NCBI GenBank assembly: GCA_026260175.1
Contig: JAKCWW010000816.1
Coordinates: forward strand, 25,477 to 89,476
DNA: 64,000 nucleotides
Direction: 5' to 3'
Source of the DNA: Reticulitermes lucifugus
Taxonomy: Eukaryota; Arthropoda; Insecta; Blattodea; Rhinotermitidae
The notes beneath the pieces are model-generated. The model was not told the origin of the DNA. It ran no database searches and worked only from the letters and a program-made list of their open reading frames with translations. The position numbers and the translations under genes were made by a program. Position 1 is the stretch's first letter; the number at the start of each line of letters is the position of its first letter. Shown piece by piece: positions 1-13,665 of the stretch.

Positions 1-235
1 ATAGCACACAGAGCATGGAATAAAAAGAATGCTGAGCACACACAGCATGGAATGAACAATAATGCACAACAAACACATTGTGGAATGAAAGTAACACATA
101 GAACACAGCAGATGGAATAAAATAATGCACAACACACACAGTATGGAATGAAATTAAGGCACCGTGCACAATGTTGAATGAAAATAATGCATAGCACACA
201 GAATGGAATAAAAGTAACACATGATGTGCATGGCA
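1..235. repeat. Degenerate ~31-bp tandem repeat (minisatellite)
   Basis: About seven imperfect copies of a unit of roughly 30-35 bp. Each contains a run like GCACAACACACA followed by a CATGGAATGAAA-like core; the TGGAAT or TTGAAT cores recur near 15, 49, 80, 111, 141, 173 and 203. The array reaches the left edge of the window, so its full length is unknown. No coding potential is seen. Confidence 0.75.
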
Positions 236-1911
236 TGGGATCATTTTCTGCTTTGTTCAGTAGTGTTTTGCATGATTGGATAATCGTAGTTGAATGCAGT
301 GTGCAGGCCTGTCACAGCTGTTGGTGAATGTCATCAGGATGCCAGTTGCCAGGTTTTGGGCCAGTTGGAATGTAAATATGAGTACGCCTATTATAATGCT
401 GTGGAATTTACATACCAGCATGTGCAGTTCTCTTATCTTTGTTTAATTATATACAAAGAACACAGATCTTGTTATGTAACTTGTGTTCTGAAGAAATTTA
501 TATATATCCTGCTTTGTATGAAATTGGTCTGTGGCCTTTGTCTAGTGCAGGGCTGAGAATATGTACAAGTAATCACTTTGATATTCCTTCATAATACAGT
601 GCTTAGCATAAGGTAACCTGTACGCTACCTTGTTTTGAAATATGTAACTATACAGAGAAATATGTGCTTGTATGTGTTTAAAATTTAATTTATGTATGTA
701 GAACAGATATAAATGGAAACATTTAGTAATAAATTATACACTTCTTCCACCAACTGATTGCACAGTTGGTTTTATTGCTGCTACATGTTTTGTCTGGAAA
801 CCACAGCTAAAACATAGAGGAACAATATAACCAATTGTGCAATTAGTTGTAGAAAGACTTTTATATATAAGACAGTGGCACAGAAAATGTACAATATCAA
901 ATTAGCAATAAATTGTTTTGGGATCTGCTCTTAATTCAGGAGATCATGCAGAAATCCATGGTGTGTGCTTTTCCATGAAAAATATATGGTTACTTCACTG
1001 GTCAAGAAACGCCTCCAATTCACTTTGTTCATTAGAACATGCCATTTGACTACGTCTGTAAGCATTTAAGTCGAATTTACCCATTCCTGCCTTGTTCAAC
1101 ATCCATTTAAATTTTATCTTACTACTTTCGTTAGTTTTCATGTGTGATCTCTTTCCTCAGGCTTTTCCACTCAAACTCTTGTGCTCATTTTTCATCTTCC
1201 CAGTATACTACATTTTGTCTGGTTGTATTTGTCTTCAAAATATTAGGTGAAGAATACAAATTATGGAGCTTTATTATGTAATTTTTCCCATTTCCTGTTG
1301 CTACCAAATCTTATGTTCATATATTTTTCCCAACTCGTGCAGAAACACGTTTCTCAGAAATAAAAAGAAACAAAAAGATGTTTCAAATTTGCACATTTTA
1401 TTCCCAGGTCAGTTATTTTACCGAAAGATGTTTGAGTAGTTCCACACAGTCCATTTGTGAAGTCTGATGTTCATTCCTTGCTGTTTGTTAGGTGTTGCCT
1501 TATTGGAAGTTTGGTCAGATTAGAGAACTTTCCTGATGGGGTGATGTAAGTCTGTTATGTGCAAGTGCTTCATTATGTTCATGTTTGTGCTCATTTCAAT
1601 TATTGATAGACTGATATTATAGGAAAATGTTCTGATAAGACTATTGTGTCATTATAAGGATGAAGCAGGCATCTGGAACTTGATCTTTTAAACATGTGTC
1701 TTTGTTCTTCCAATATTCAGTCATCATTTCTTGGTATTATACTTGCTGCAGGGTTTTCCAGGCTGTAACTCTCATGTTTTAAAAAGTAAGTTGTGCACTC
1801 TTCATTATTTGTGTGAATGTATTGCTAAGCACAGGCTGATACCATTCGATAGATGAATAGTGTAATATTTCAGTAAGTGAGTAATACAAAGATTACCTAA
1901 AGTTTGTGCTT

Positions 1912-1934
1912 ATGTGTGTGTGTGTGTGTGTGTG
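1912..1934. repeat. (TG)n microsatellite
   Basis: About eleven TG dinucleotides followed by a GCGCACG stretch. Confidence 0.9.
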
Positions 1935-3974
1935 CGCACGAGCTTGCTTGTGTGAAATTCACTTGCAGTTGGTATATTTCATTCCTAAACTGCTGATTAG
2001 ATTTTGGGGGAATTTAATATTGGTGATCTACATTAAAGTGTGACATGAAAATTTTATTTTAGTCCATACTGGTTCCATATAACTCCTGATTTACAAGAAA
2101 TTCTGCTGAAACACTTCCTCAACATACAGAAAAGTTACGCATGTTTGTTTCTCTCATTAAGAGCTACAACTTTTATTTGAATATTTTTTATTTTAGGATG
2201 TAATTAATGATAAACAAGAAGAAGAATTGTATATGCTCCTTCATGTCCACCATTTCAACGAAAAAAAATTCACAAAATGGCACAAACACGATGTTATAAA
2301 AAATGCATAGATCTAAAGAATGCGTGCACTCAGCACGAAGCCATGTCACACACTGCTTCACAAAGGATACATGCAGCGCTACCAGGCACCACTAGTCCGT
2401 AATAAAACCTATTCCCTCATGACATTCAAATTTTGGGAATTTTTGGGTAGCACCTTGTATGTTTCTGAGGATTTTCCTTTCAAGGCCGGCTACCATATTG
2501 ATGACTTTCTGGGAAAGAGTCTGTTTCACAACCATATAGGACAGTGCTGCTGATGAGCATTCTGTGTAGCATTACTTGAACTCTCCAGCTGGTGGTGTGA
2601 AGCCTGATAAGTTGTAAGATGGAAAAATAAGCTCTATTAGCTGCTTGAATTCAGCCTGGCATTTCCTATATGTCCTAATTTTTTGTTTGTAAGGCAAATG
2701 CCCAAATATACAAATTTATGAACCATATGAATCCTGTAATCACCCACATCAGTAGTCTTCTCCAGTTATTTTTTTTTTCTGGATTTATGCTTATTTATTC
2801 TCAAGCCAACTTCATTCCCTGCTACCTCGAAAGCAGAAAACACTTCTGTGACAGGCTGTATTGATCTGTCCATCAAAGTTGCATCTGTATTTCATGTGGG
2901 CTTACTCCTTTCTGTACTTGTTTTAAGTTTGCTAACTTTTTAATACTTTTCATGAAGTGCTGAAACATAAAAGTTCCACCCATTTGTGTTTTACGGTGTG
3001 AACACTGAGAATTGCTTCTGACTGACTGGGTATACACCAGAAATTTCTGGTTATAGCTGATGTTAGCCCAGTTTTAATAAAAACTGCCTGTTCCCTGCAG
3101 CCAGTCTATAATTACATGGGACAGGTCCAGCTGTCTGTAGGCTGGTTCTCCATCCCAGTTACAGAGTTGAATTTAGAAAGTAATTGACTGCAGTTAGGAA
3201 GTCTGATGAAACCTTCGTGAAGCAGAGCTTCGGAAATATTTGGCTTAAGCACTGCTGACTTGTATTCAGGAGTTGCATGGTTTGAGTGTCATCTGGAACT
3301 TTCACTACTCTGCCTGAGGTTTTCCTGGTTTTCACCTATCCTTCCAGATGACTGCTGGGATATTTTGAATTGGACCACCATTGTTTCCTTACACATCCTT
3401 TCCAATTCGGTATCCACCACTCATGCCGCCATTTGGCACTGCATTGTGGGATCCTGAAAGTATCTTTAAAATACAACTCAAATAGGAAAGGCTTCAGAAA
3501 CATGGGCAGCCATTTCCGTTCATATATCCCGTTCCTCAGTGACAGGGTATTGTGGGTTCTTACAGTTCCTAATAATAAATGAATGTCTCAAATATCAGAT
3601 TCATGTTCTTTTGTAGGTCCTGAATGTGCCAACAAATGTGTGATTAAGAGAAAGGCCAGTTCAGGGTGTTCTTGTTGTGTGTAGTTCATTCGAGTTTTAT
3701 TGTAGTTACCCAATTCTGTGGACTGTTGTAGTAACTTTAGCTGATGGAAATGTCAGTTTGAATACGAATTATTTTACACATATTTAAGTGTTTCTTAATT
3801 TCAAGTTACCCATCCAAGTCTATGTGTCTAACATGTCTCCAGTTGTCCATTTGTCTTCCTCATTCATAACAGTGACTGATTCCTGGATTGTTATATTTGT
3901 TGAGTACGTTATGCAGTCATCCTGTGGTAGGGTAATTGGGAAATATTAATTGGAAAGGTAAAATAGATCATAAA

Positions 3975-4130
3975 AGTTACAGGATGTGAGGGCTGAGACT
4001 GGATTCATCTGGCCCAGGATAGGGGTGAGTGGGTTCCGTAAAATATAGAGAATTTCTTGAGTAGCCCAGGAACTATTAGGTTCTCAAGAAGGACTCTGCT
4101 TCATGGAATTTATGAGGTTGTTAATTGGAC
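3975..4130 (+). repeat. Non-LTR retrotransposon 3'-tail fragment
   Basis: It shares an extended decayed match with the better preserved copy at 28245-28520: an ACTGGATTCATCTGGC-like stretch, then GGGTTCCGTAAAATATAGAG, then AAGGACTCTGCTTCATGG. In the other copy this segment follows a reverse-transcriptase C-terminus, so this is the 3' end of the same LINE family. The coding frame is destroyed. Confidence 0.6.
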
Positions 4131-5984
4131 AGGTTGTGGAAGGAAGCAGCCATGACAGATTTTAAAGCACTGTCACAGTTGCCTTCAGGGATGGAGGAAA
4201 ACAGCAAAAATGTGATGTCAGGGTAGATGACCTTTATGCTGAGGTTCAAGTCTAGGACCTGGTGAATACAAAGGGGGAGATCGAACCACTGAAGTGTGAC
4301 ATTTGGCTGATAAATAATTGACAGCATGGAATTGTCTGCATGATTTGTGTGAAAGTTGTATGCACATTGTTTTTATGCTTGTGTAATTTATTACTCATTA
4401 ATTCTCCAGTCGCTCAGTGTTGTATAGGCTACTGAACATGTCAGTACATAAACCATGTATGAAAATAAATCATGTGTAGGATTATAATTAGTAAAAATGT
4501 TACATGTTTGAAAAGATGTGAAACAGCATGTTGATTGGATGAACGCTGATAGAATATCAATAAAAATAGCCATTTTGGGGAAGAATGTGTGTAGGAAACA
4601 TTGGCTTTGTAACTGATTGACTAGGCTTTGTGTGTGGAAAGACGGTAACGAAATTCATTGTAATGTTTACTGTAAACTTGAAAAATTGTTGTAGGGACAA
4701 ATTTATCAATCGTGCATTTTGTTAGATACAGGACAGAGCTAGAGAAAGTAATTTGTAAACTGGGATGCATGAAAATGTGGCTAACTGTAATGTGCAGACT
4801 GAACTCTTGTTCATAAATTTATTAACTGCTCTCATATTCAGTTTTGGAAGTAAATAAGAAGTTCAGATTGAAGTTTGGCCAAGCCTTATAAATCAATTTC
4901 TGTGAGCTGTACAGAGTTCATTGAGTTCATTGAAATTGTGTTCATCTGTATTTGGATGTTGCTCACCTGCTGCATTCCTTTGTACTGCAGTAGTTATGAT
5001 ATGACCAATGATTCTTGTGTTGCCATTTATTTTTAGCCTGTGATTTGTCCTCAAATTTGGCTGCCCTGTTACATTGTTTAAAGTAGATTTTGTGTAGATT
5101 TGTGTCTGTGGAACAATGTTATATTCTGTTTGATGTAAGGAATTAATTTTGAAAAAGGATTGGGAAGAATTTCCTCTCCTCCTACCTTTTGTTTTCCCCA
5201 CTTTCCATGGATTAGGCTTTGGCCTCTTCATGCTTGATGGTCTTTATCCTTGTCCTTGTATTGAAGAGCAAATTTTGAGGCCATTATTGTCCATTCTGTT
5301 AAGGTGTTTGAAATCCAGATGTATCGTGTAGACGATACATTTGGATACCTACCAAAATAAATAACATAAGCAGAACTAATACTACCACAATAATTGTACT
5401 ATATTAATATAATTCTTACTACATACATCCGCATATCATCACACACCGCCTAAACTAAGCAGAAATTATCAGAGGAAACAAGGAAATCAAAACATGCAAA
5501 ATTCTTCAGGAAAAGAATAATCAAATTAAAGCACTATAATTTTAACCTTGACAACTTTTTAAGATTTTATCATTCCATTATGTAACTTACCTTTTTCAAA
5601 TCCTGCTGATAATTAACACGTCTCACATTAATGATTGAGATTTCAATCTAACCATAAAATGAATTTGCAATTGTAATTTTATTTTTGTCATGTACTGGCC
5701 TCAAGATGACCAGCCTTTGGTCAAAACATGTAGCCATATAATGTATATTAAAAACGAGTATACAGTTGTGTTATGGTTATGTATACTCAGTAATGGTTAC
5801 AATAAACATTACATGTCTCAGAAGCAAGTAAATATACAGTAGCTAACATTTATCTGGTAATACCAAATGTTGGTCATGGGGCTGAAACATGTTGTGCTGG
5901 TTAATACGTTTCGAATTGTGTAAATTAATTGTATTTTGATAGCTTGTTTGTAGTTACTGAGTACTGAGGTCAATACAGTAAAAA

Positions 5985-6175
5985 AAAGGTAAAGTAATCC
6001 CATTACAGGCCTGGACAGGTCCTTAGGGTTCCAGGAGTTTGAGGCTCCCAGATTTCTAGACAGTCGGCACATGAAGGTGGTAAGGTTGTCAGCCCTACGC
6101 ACCGGCCGCCTTTATTCCCCAGGAAATATTCCTGGTACTCATTTCTGTTAGAGGCTGAGTCGGAGGTCAATAAAG
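5985..6175 (-). repeat. Dispersed repeat with a decayed ORF-like segment
   Basis: Read on the minus strand this encodes a peptide starting RRADNLTTFMCRLSRNLGAS, a translation I recognise from repeat-derived insect gene models. It is locally GC-richer than its surroundings (CACCGGCCGCC). No second copy was identified in this window, so the family assignment rests on recognition only. Confidence 0.45.
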
Positions 6176-7554
6176 TAGTATGGCATTAAACATAAAGATA
6201 ACAAATGTATCTTTACTTAATACTGTTTTGCATTCCTGCATCATATTTAGGAGGTCCCCACTTTGAATTTGGCCTTCAGTTATGTTCCTTTAGCATTCGT
6301 GTGATTTTCCACAGCCTTGTTAGGTAAGTCAGTTAAAGTAAGGGACGACCATTTTACATTTACAGTTAACACCGTCCTGACATTTTGTTTTGATGCTGTG
6401 TAACCTTTGTTCTTGACACAGCGTTGTTAAATAGCAGTTTCATTGTTCATAAGATTCACATTAATTGATAAGGCCTTGAACTTTAGTCTGCTTGGTTGAC
6501 ATGCTCACTGTTTAACCCCGAGATTAGTTTCCATGAGGAGCCTTATTCATACAAGTAATCATACTTCCCACTGCAGTTACAGACGTAATTAATATGTCTA
6601 CTCTTTGTCCCTGTTGTAATTGCACAGCTGTTAAATCACACCAAAACTGTGAAACTTCAAGTGGATGAGAACTTTCCAGTGTTGTCTGTTTCAACACAAT
6701 TTTTTTTATTTTGTGCCAGCTCTGTCCTTCCTTCTTACTGTCTTCTATTGTACATCATTCAGTAGGTTACAAACAGACTTTGCTTAATGTCTTCATTTCG
6801 CTATAATATTTTACTTTGTGTTCACCGTGCGTCTTAGTATTAATATTCACTCATTCAACCAATGAGTGAATGTTCGCTATAATACTTCTACCATCATTTT
6901 GTGGGTTGCCTCATAGCTCTGTTTCCTGTAACATTTAATTCTAATGAACTCCCTGTATTCTTGTTCTGTCCATTATTTTATGCATGGCCATACCATTATA
7001 GTTGTCTCTCTTCAGTTCCCTCTCCAAAACTTTTATTTCAAATTCTTTCCCTTCTTGTTTTTCTCTCAGTGTTGGTATCCTCCTCAGTCCATGTTTATTA
7101 TTATCCTGTTATTTTATAATGTCTGACTTGTTTTTTTATAAAAATACTCTCTAATGGGATGTGACATAATGTACTGGCTTAAAAGTTTTCCGATGTTTCA
7201 GAGGAACCAACTGTTTGCATCTTTAGGGCAGTACTTCTTGAACATGCGGGCAGTGAATTGTTCCGAAATATCAGGACAGTTTCTACCTGACTAGATGGTA
7301 TCATATTCAAGAAGACAGTGTTTGTCATAGTGACTTCTATGAGAACCTCAAATCTCAAAATTTTTTCAAGTTCTTATTCTGTCCCTTTAGAAAATTTTGT
7401 GTAGTGCCTCAAAACAGACCACAGCCTCTTCCTTCAGTATCTCTGATCATACTTAATGGATTGTCCTCTGTAGTAGTGTGCAATGTGTGGGTATTGCACT
7501 GATGCTTTAAATTTGTGTGTGGGAAGAAACAGAGCTACAACTCCACTCACCCCT

Positions 7555-7812
7555 TGTGCCTGTAGAGGTGTAGCTTCACTCATTCTTAACCTCAGCACTA
7601 AATGAAGTTTAGTGGACAGCGTCATGTATCGGCCACTTTTCTCCCATCAAAAGAGCACCCAGGTATTACCAATTGAATATGAGGCTGCGTGGGCCCCATA
7701 GCCAATCTGGATGCTTTGGAGAAGAAAAATATTTTGCTCTTGCCACGAATCAAACCATGTTTCCTCCATCTCTAGCCTTTAGTATGGTTACTGTACCAAC
7801 TGTGATATACTT
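7555..7812 (-). repeat. tRNA-derived SINE copy (same family as 59250-59465)
   Basis: Aligns by eye with 59250-59465. Shared blocks are AACC(C/T)CA..AGTGGA, a GGCCACTTTT stretch, GATCTGGA(A/T)GCTTTG-AGAA and a final TACCAACTGTG. The last block reads on the minus strand as a tRNA A-box-like CACAGTTGGTA. The head would therefore be at the high-coordinate end and the element on the minus strand. Decayed. Confidence 0.5.
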
Positions 7813-8499
7813 GCTCATAGGTGGCAGGTACCTTGTTTGTTTCTTCACTGGATTTGCACCTATTCTGAGTGGGATTTGGTTCCTTAGTCTGTCTCAGGGA
7901 TGTTGAGATAGTGCCTTGATATAAGCCATGACTGCCTGGTCCAAAATTCTTATGTGCTCACCACTCATGGCCATTGAAATGTTGTGTTTAGTGTTGTAGC
8001 CTCAGCATTTGTGTACATTGTTGTTAAATTACTTAAACAATAAATTTTGTCACAAAATTTCATATCCTACTACACTATAAGTGACAACCAGTTGATGTAT
8101 AGAATGCATTGTCAGGGTAATGATCTAACCTGCAGTCAGTATTTCAGGTACAGTAACTGAACACAGATTCACCCTCCATTTCAGTAGGTGCATGATGTAG
8201 CATGGGTCTGCTACTCTGTTTGGTGTGTGAGAATAACTTGGCCTTAAGAGTTGCAACTTATTTTGGAGAATGTTTACTAAACTGCTCTCAGAATCACCAG
8301 TTGCCATTAAAGCACGGCCTTTGTGGTCTTCCCTCTCATATCCTTGGCTTAGGATCGTGCCGTGGATAGGTTAGTCTGTGAAGTGATTGGTTTTGGACTC
8401 GATGGCCAGAATTCAATTTGCAGTAGGGCTGGATGGCCAGGATTCAGTACCCAGCAGTATCATGCATTCTAGGCATGTTTGCAGAATTGTGGAAAGCAA

Positions 8500-9030
8500 C
8501 TGTTAGCTTTGTCATGTCTGTGCATCCGTCTGTCTGCACAGAGCAACTCTGCTCCCACTGACGGATTTTCATGAAATTTGATAGTTGAGGATTTTTCAGA
8601 AATCTGTTGAGAAAATTGAAGTTTGATTAAAATTTAACAAGAATAACGAGCACTTTACATGAAGGCCTACGTAAGTGTATGATAGTCTGTCACTGAATTC
8701 TTCTTAGAATGAGAAATGTTTCAGACAAAAGTTGTGGAGAAAATCAAAACACGCATTTCCTAAAATCATGCTGGTTATGAAATAGTTTGGAAAAATATGG
8801 TACAGCCAGACATACCACAAATGACGACATAATACAGTGCAGAGAAGATAACTAAGGCAAGAATGTAGGCACACACTCATAAAATTTAATATTTATTATT
8901 ATTAACAGCAATATGAAATATTTTTAGCTTGACAACAGTGCAAAAGGAATTAATGCATTTCAGTGGCAACATTGAACACTTTTATATTGTTGACAGCTAG
9001 ATCTACCCTAGCAACAATGAAAAGTGAACT
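8500..9030 (+). repeat. Dispersed repeat, paralogue of 60690-61090
   Basis: Long similarity by eye to 60690-61090. Shared strings include AAGTTTGATTAAAAT, ACAAGAATAA, ATGAGAAATGTTTCAGACAA or its variant, AAAGTTGT-GAGAAAATCAAAAC, and AACTAAGGCAAGAAT-TAG. Its 5' part has the CTGTCTGCACAGAGC type of sequence. Identity and transposon class are unknown. The 8.5-kb copy is longer, partly because of an insertion near 9100-9220. Confidence 0.65.
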
Positions 9031-10589
9031 ATGTTGCGTTGCCATAGCAACAATGGTTACGTGAACACACCAAAATATAATGTACGTACATTGGCCATCT
9101 TGTTCTGTATGAGATTTAAGGTTCTCCCAGCAGTGACTATGAACATAACTGTCACTTACAAGAATTTTTTGGGACACTCATTGGTGTATGGCAGTTTGAG
9201 AATAATTATATGTTATTATTCATTGTTCATAATGATCCTGGCATATCTTATTTAGTAAGGGGGTGGAGGTTCAGGTTTAAATACAGATCTCGTGTTGTAT
9301 AATTATGTAAGAATGATTTAGAACCTTCATTTGTGACACGGTGTTTGATGAGAAAGGACTGAATATGAACGATGAGCTTATGGTGATTTGAAAGTAGATG
9401 TTTGTGGGCTGTCTTATAGCCTTATTGAAGTATTTTCTTGGTGCAGGAAGAACTCAGAAATCTTGCCATTAGGCTTGAGATTTGAGCCTGTTGTATCCCA
9501 AATACCATGCATATGAGTCTGAATCACTACACTGCAGTGTTTGCTGTTCAGGTTGAACTTTGTTGTGAGATAGGACGTACTCCCATTTGGCCATCCCTGG
9601 AGACATGTAGTCCTTTTTTTATGCTTTTTGTGAGAATGAGAGCCCTGTGTTGCTTGTCTGTGTGTTCACCTAAATCTGAACTGTATGCATGTTTGCTCAC
9701 CTATGTGTTTATGTAAATGGACAAACGTTTATATCTTGCCTCAGCCATGTAGCTAGCCATGTTTACATTACTTCTGTGGAAAATTTCTGTTCAGCATTGG
9801 AGGTTAGAGAAATAAACTAGTAAAGGAAGACTGTGACCATGAAAGTTTTTGTCTGTTTTCGTGTTCATTAAATGTTAGTGGTAGTCTGTTGATTCTGTTG
9901 CTTTTGTTTTTGCCACTGTCACTTATTCTGTAACATGTGTTTTTCTCTGTTTGATATGTTGAAGTCACTTTGACATTGTTTATGGTAGCTGTATAAAGTT
10001 CATGTCATTTGAGATCTACCTACCACCATTCATTGTCAAATAGTGTCTACATGTTGGCGGTGCAGGCGTCTGGATTTGGGTTAACACATCCCATTTTATG
10101 TAGGATTATGAAGTTTAGTATGATTCAGTACTTTTATAAAATATGTGGCTTTCATTAAGGTAATTTTTGTTAAAAGTGAGAATTTTTTCTGCCAGTGTCA
10201 TGGAACCAGGTAATAAAGTTTGCAGAGGGACAGAGAATAGTTTGACAGTATTTGAGAACAGGATGCCAAGAAGAATATTCATGTCTTAATGAGAAATGAA
10301 CAGGTAACCCAGAAAATTACATGTGAGGAGTCTCATCTGCATGTGTCTCCTTGTGTTGTGAGGGCATGTGAATAAAGAACACAGCATGCACATGCAAACA
10401 AGAAAAGCATACAAAATTTTGGTTGAAAATCTGCATTAGAAGACACTACTTTGGTGGGACAATATTACAGTGGGTCTGGGAGGTATAGATTGCAGAGTTG
10501 TGAACTGAATTGAACTGGTTCAATATAGGATCCACTGTAGGAATCTTGTAAGGGCATTGTTGAAGTTTCAGGCTCTGTATCAACAAACT

Positions 10590-10770
10590 GAACATCATGA
10601 TTCAGGCGTTAGTACTCCTGCTTCATATTTGGAAGTTTCTGAGTTCGAACTTCAGCTTAGAGGCCCATTATCCTGACATGTTTTTACAATTTTTAGTCAG
10701 TCTAGGCAAATGTTTGGATAGTATTCCATGGTTATTTCCCATCTTGTCCATCCCAGTTTGTGACTTACAG
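10590..10770 (+). repeat. tRNA-derived SINE-like fragment
   Basis: TTCAGGCGTTAGTACTCCTG resembles a tRNA D-arm/anticodon-arm (A-box) segment, and GAGTTCGAACTTC resembles a B box about 50 bp downstream. These are followed by an unrelated body. A tRNA gene is unlikely because no acceptor-stem pairing is seen. Confidence 0.45.
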
Positions 10771-11599
10771 ATGATTGTGCCTTTTGACATTACATATCTG
10801 TACAGGAGCGTCATTAAATATACCAGGAATCAATCCATAACTGCTAGGAATCTCCTAATGAGGTATGAGGTTTCCATAGTGGTGAAAATGTTAGGATGTT
10901 GTCTTGATTATGTACTGTATATTCTCGTAGGCAGTTAACTAATGTTTTGTTCCTGTCAGGGCTCTCTTGGTTAGATGAATATTAACTGCTGAAGGAAGAA
11001 CCTGTGTCATGGAGTTCTTAATAATAAAATTAACAGGATACAAGTCTCATACGTTGAAGGAAAATAAACATGCATCTTAGAGAGAGCTGTGTGTGACTGT
11101 GTGCTTTATTTTGATGTTGAAGCAGACTTTGCATATGTTAGTACTGCGTACCATTTGTCATACTTGTCATGATGATACTGGTTTTTTAAACAAAGGTATT
11201 GGAGAGAAGTACCATTTTCTTTTGTATGTGTCCCATGTACATACGTGTGCACCTGCTGCCATCTAAGATTTGCTGACCTTCTAAGCATTTCCTGCAGCAG
11301 TTCAATGTGGAATTGGTCTGTAAATGCATAATGATGATGTTGAAATAGATGTTATAAACAACTTTAAATGTGGTTTTGATTGCAGACAGCTGCTATAGGA
11401 GTTCAGGTACAGCTGCAGTAGGTTAGAAGTTTGAATTTTATGTCTGGAAGAAATGAGTTCAAATAGCGATTAAAATTAGGCTGGCAGTAAAATAGGCTTG
11501 GTGATGAGCTGTACGAAGCATTTATGTATGATTTACTTAATGACTCTCAGTAGTTCAGGCAGAGTGTTAAATGGTAGGATATCAGTGAATAATTAGTTG

Positions 11600-11835
11600 G
11601 AAAGGGTGTGGAAGTAGTTATGGTCTAATTTGGGACATTGCACCAGCATTTGCTTGGAATGGCTGAGGAGGACCACGAAAAACATCAGGATAGCCAGTCT
11701 CTGGGCCTGGATTTGAACCCCAGACTTCCTGAATATGAAGCAGGCATGCTGTCCACATAACTGTTGGATTTAGTGTCGGTACTATGCAGAATATTTTTCC
11801 CTCAAATTGTACTTGAAACAATTTGTGATTCAAAG
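11600..11835 (-). repeat. tRNA-derived SINE, copy 1 of family shared with 51905-52100
   Basis: On the minus strand a tRNA-like head (GGACAGCATGCCTGCTTCAT, then GGGTTCAAATCCAGGCCC as B box) leads into a body ending in CACTTCTACATCC-like sequence. Plus-strand blocks GAAAGGGTGT, GAAGT-GTTATGG and CTGAATATGAA-CAGG recur at 51911-52060 in the same order, so the two copies are one family. Confidence 0.6.
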
Positions 11836-12235
11836 GCTTGATTAGGCATGTCAGTATTTGTTATTTAGTTTATTTTGCAGATAATGTGACAGAATTTGAG
11901 GCAGTATAAAGGTTGTTCTCAAAATTAAGATAATGAGTTATTTTTAATTAATGATTGTAAACTGGTTTGAGATGATAAGAAAGTAAACATTGTAGAAAAT
12001 GTCGGAATGAATTGTTTAACTCTAGAAGTAGCAGTATAAATTTTGGACATGTCTTTACCACTGTCTTATTCCTTCAAAACTGCAATACAGAATATGAAAG
12101 TGGACAGATTCATTCGTTGCACATATGGAATTGTCTTGTGTTGTCAAAGTCAGGTACAGTCTTGCCATGATGGTTCTGCATTTTTTTTCTCAGCATGCAG
12201 TGGGTTAGCACAACAAGTTAAGAGGAAAGTTGCAC

Positions 12236-12270
12236 TTTTTTTTCTTTCTTTCTTTCTTTCTTTCTTTCCC
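12236..12270. repeat. (TTTC)n microsatellite
   Basis: Seven or more consecutive CTTT tetranucleotides flanked by a T-run. Confidence 0.9.
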
Positions 12271-13253
12271 CATTTCCATGTGAAACAGTAATTAGGTGTC
12301 CAAAGATTGTCACCTGTCGCTTTTAAGTTTGCAGTTGCTTTTGCCATCTGCATATATAAGCTTTATTACAAAATAACTTTTCACACTTTTGTATACATTC
12401 CCAGTCAGTTCATTTGTGTTTATGCTAACGTATTGTTGCATTATATTTTTTTGGATGAATCAGTGCCATTATGTTGGAAATCTTCAGGTATTGTACTAAG
12501 TTTGCCTAGAACAAGACATATTCTGATAGGCAGATTTGAAGGTACAGTTCATGATAATGATGATAAAGTTATTTTCTTCAGGCAGTTTGTGTGTAAGATA
12601 CCATTATCCCTGAGATACTGTTCTTTACTAGCCATGGTTTTAAATGTCCACATTGAATACAATGTATGTAATTTGGAATTGAATACTGTTGTTTTGGAAA
12701 CCTTCTGCATCTCAGTCATCAGGGTGGATGTGGTGATGTACTGTAAACTGGTAATAGATACAGGTCACTCCATCAGTATGATGCTTTTTCTTAATCGGTG
12801 AACTGCGGGACAGCAACAAGGAGTCGTCATTACTCCCACTTTAGATCAGATAGCTTATTATGTAACATGTGTCTGTTAGTCTCCCACCACTGTTTTTAGA
12901 ATATAGTTATCGTGAATGAAGATTTTAATTATTTTCTTTGGTATTTCCAGTTTAATGCTTAGATAGTGCCTTAAAAGTCTCTCGTACTAAGGTTCATCTT
13001 GCCACATTATGTGCTATAAAACATAGGCAGTTTAACAACATTGCAAGTAACCTAGGTATCAGTACGTCACTGGCAATTTACACTGACATTACTTTAGCTA
13101 CTAATGGTCACATACCTTTATTTGAAACAACTATGTCAGACTATTTACAGTTGATTGCCAAATATTACTGTGTACTTTGTATTTAGGAGGTCCTTGCTTT
13201 CATTCTTGAAGCCTTGAAATGAATGCCAGAAAAGTAGACCACACCCACCTCCC

Positions 13254-13254
13254 N
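13254..13254. other. Ambiguous base in a C-run
   Basis: A single N in CCTCCCNCCCCCG, probably an unresolved homopolymer base. Confidence 0.95.
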
Positions 13255-13386
13255 CCCCCGAATATTCATAATTATTCTTCTGTAGCTTTAGTGCCACATA
13301 GCTACAGCCATATGTATAGCATGGCAAAATGGCTACCAAACAAACTAAAGTTTGTGCGCAGTTGTAATTTTATTGTTTTCTTGCAG

Positions 13387-13665
13387 CGAACTCCATCACA
13401 GTCAACTATGATGCTGGTTCAACAGTCTACAAGTCTATTGACTTCAAGACGCCTCTGGAAATACAGTGTAACACCACAGAAACTGGTCTAAGAATGGAAT
13501 GGGAGAAAGATGGTGTAAATATTACAGTCCCAAAAGATAAAAGAATCAAGATAGACGATAACAAACTTGTGATAGAAGATCCCAGACATGAAGATGTGGG
13601 CAATTATAGTTGTAGAATCTTTAAACATAATGCCCAGACTGGAGAAAAAAGTATTATAGTAATTG
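13387..13665 (+). CDS. Bsg: Bsg coding exon A (Ig domain 1)
   Basis: Preceded by TTTTCTTGCAG and followed by GTAAGT. It starts by completing a codon (one base supplied upstream) and ends one base into a codon. It encodes NSITVNYDAG through KSIIVIG, including the Ig cysteine pair and the EDVGNYSC strand-F motif. Confidence 0.92.

Larger units (their letters stand above)
236..13386. other. Non-coding region upstream of the first visible Bsg exon
   Basis: No exon of a recognisable protein was found on either strand. The short open frames here have no family signature, and several fall inside SINE-like repeats. The region is AT-rich and CpG-poor, so it does not look like a promoter. It is probably Bsg 5' intron or intergenic flank. 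A possible 3' end of an upstream + strand transcript is hinted at by an AATAAA near 729, but no coding sequence supports it. The named repeats inside are listed separately. Confidence 0.5.

Noticed and set aside
1-235. CRISPR-like array at the left edge
   Set aside because: The units are contiguous degenerate tandem repeats with no unique spacers, in a eukaryotic context.
5600-5960. Possible fourth long foldback around two AAACATGT motifs
   Set aside because: The motifs CAAAACATGTAGCC and TGAAACATGTTGTG are in the same orientation and no complementary arms could be aligned.
12307-12801. 164-codon open frame upstream of Bsg, hydrophobic at its start
   Set aside because: It begins with a TTG rather than ATG, has no family resemblance and no usable donor in the phase needed to supply the missing Bsg signal peptide.
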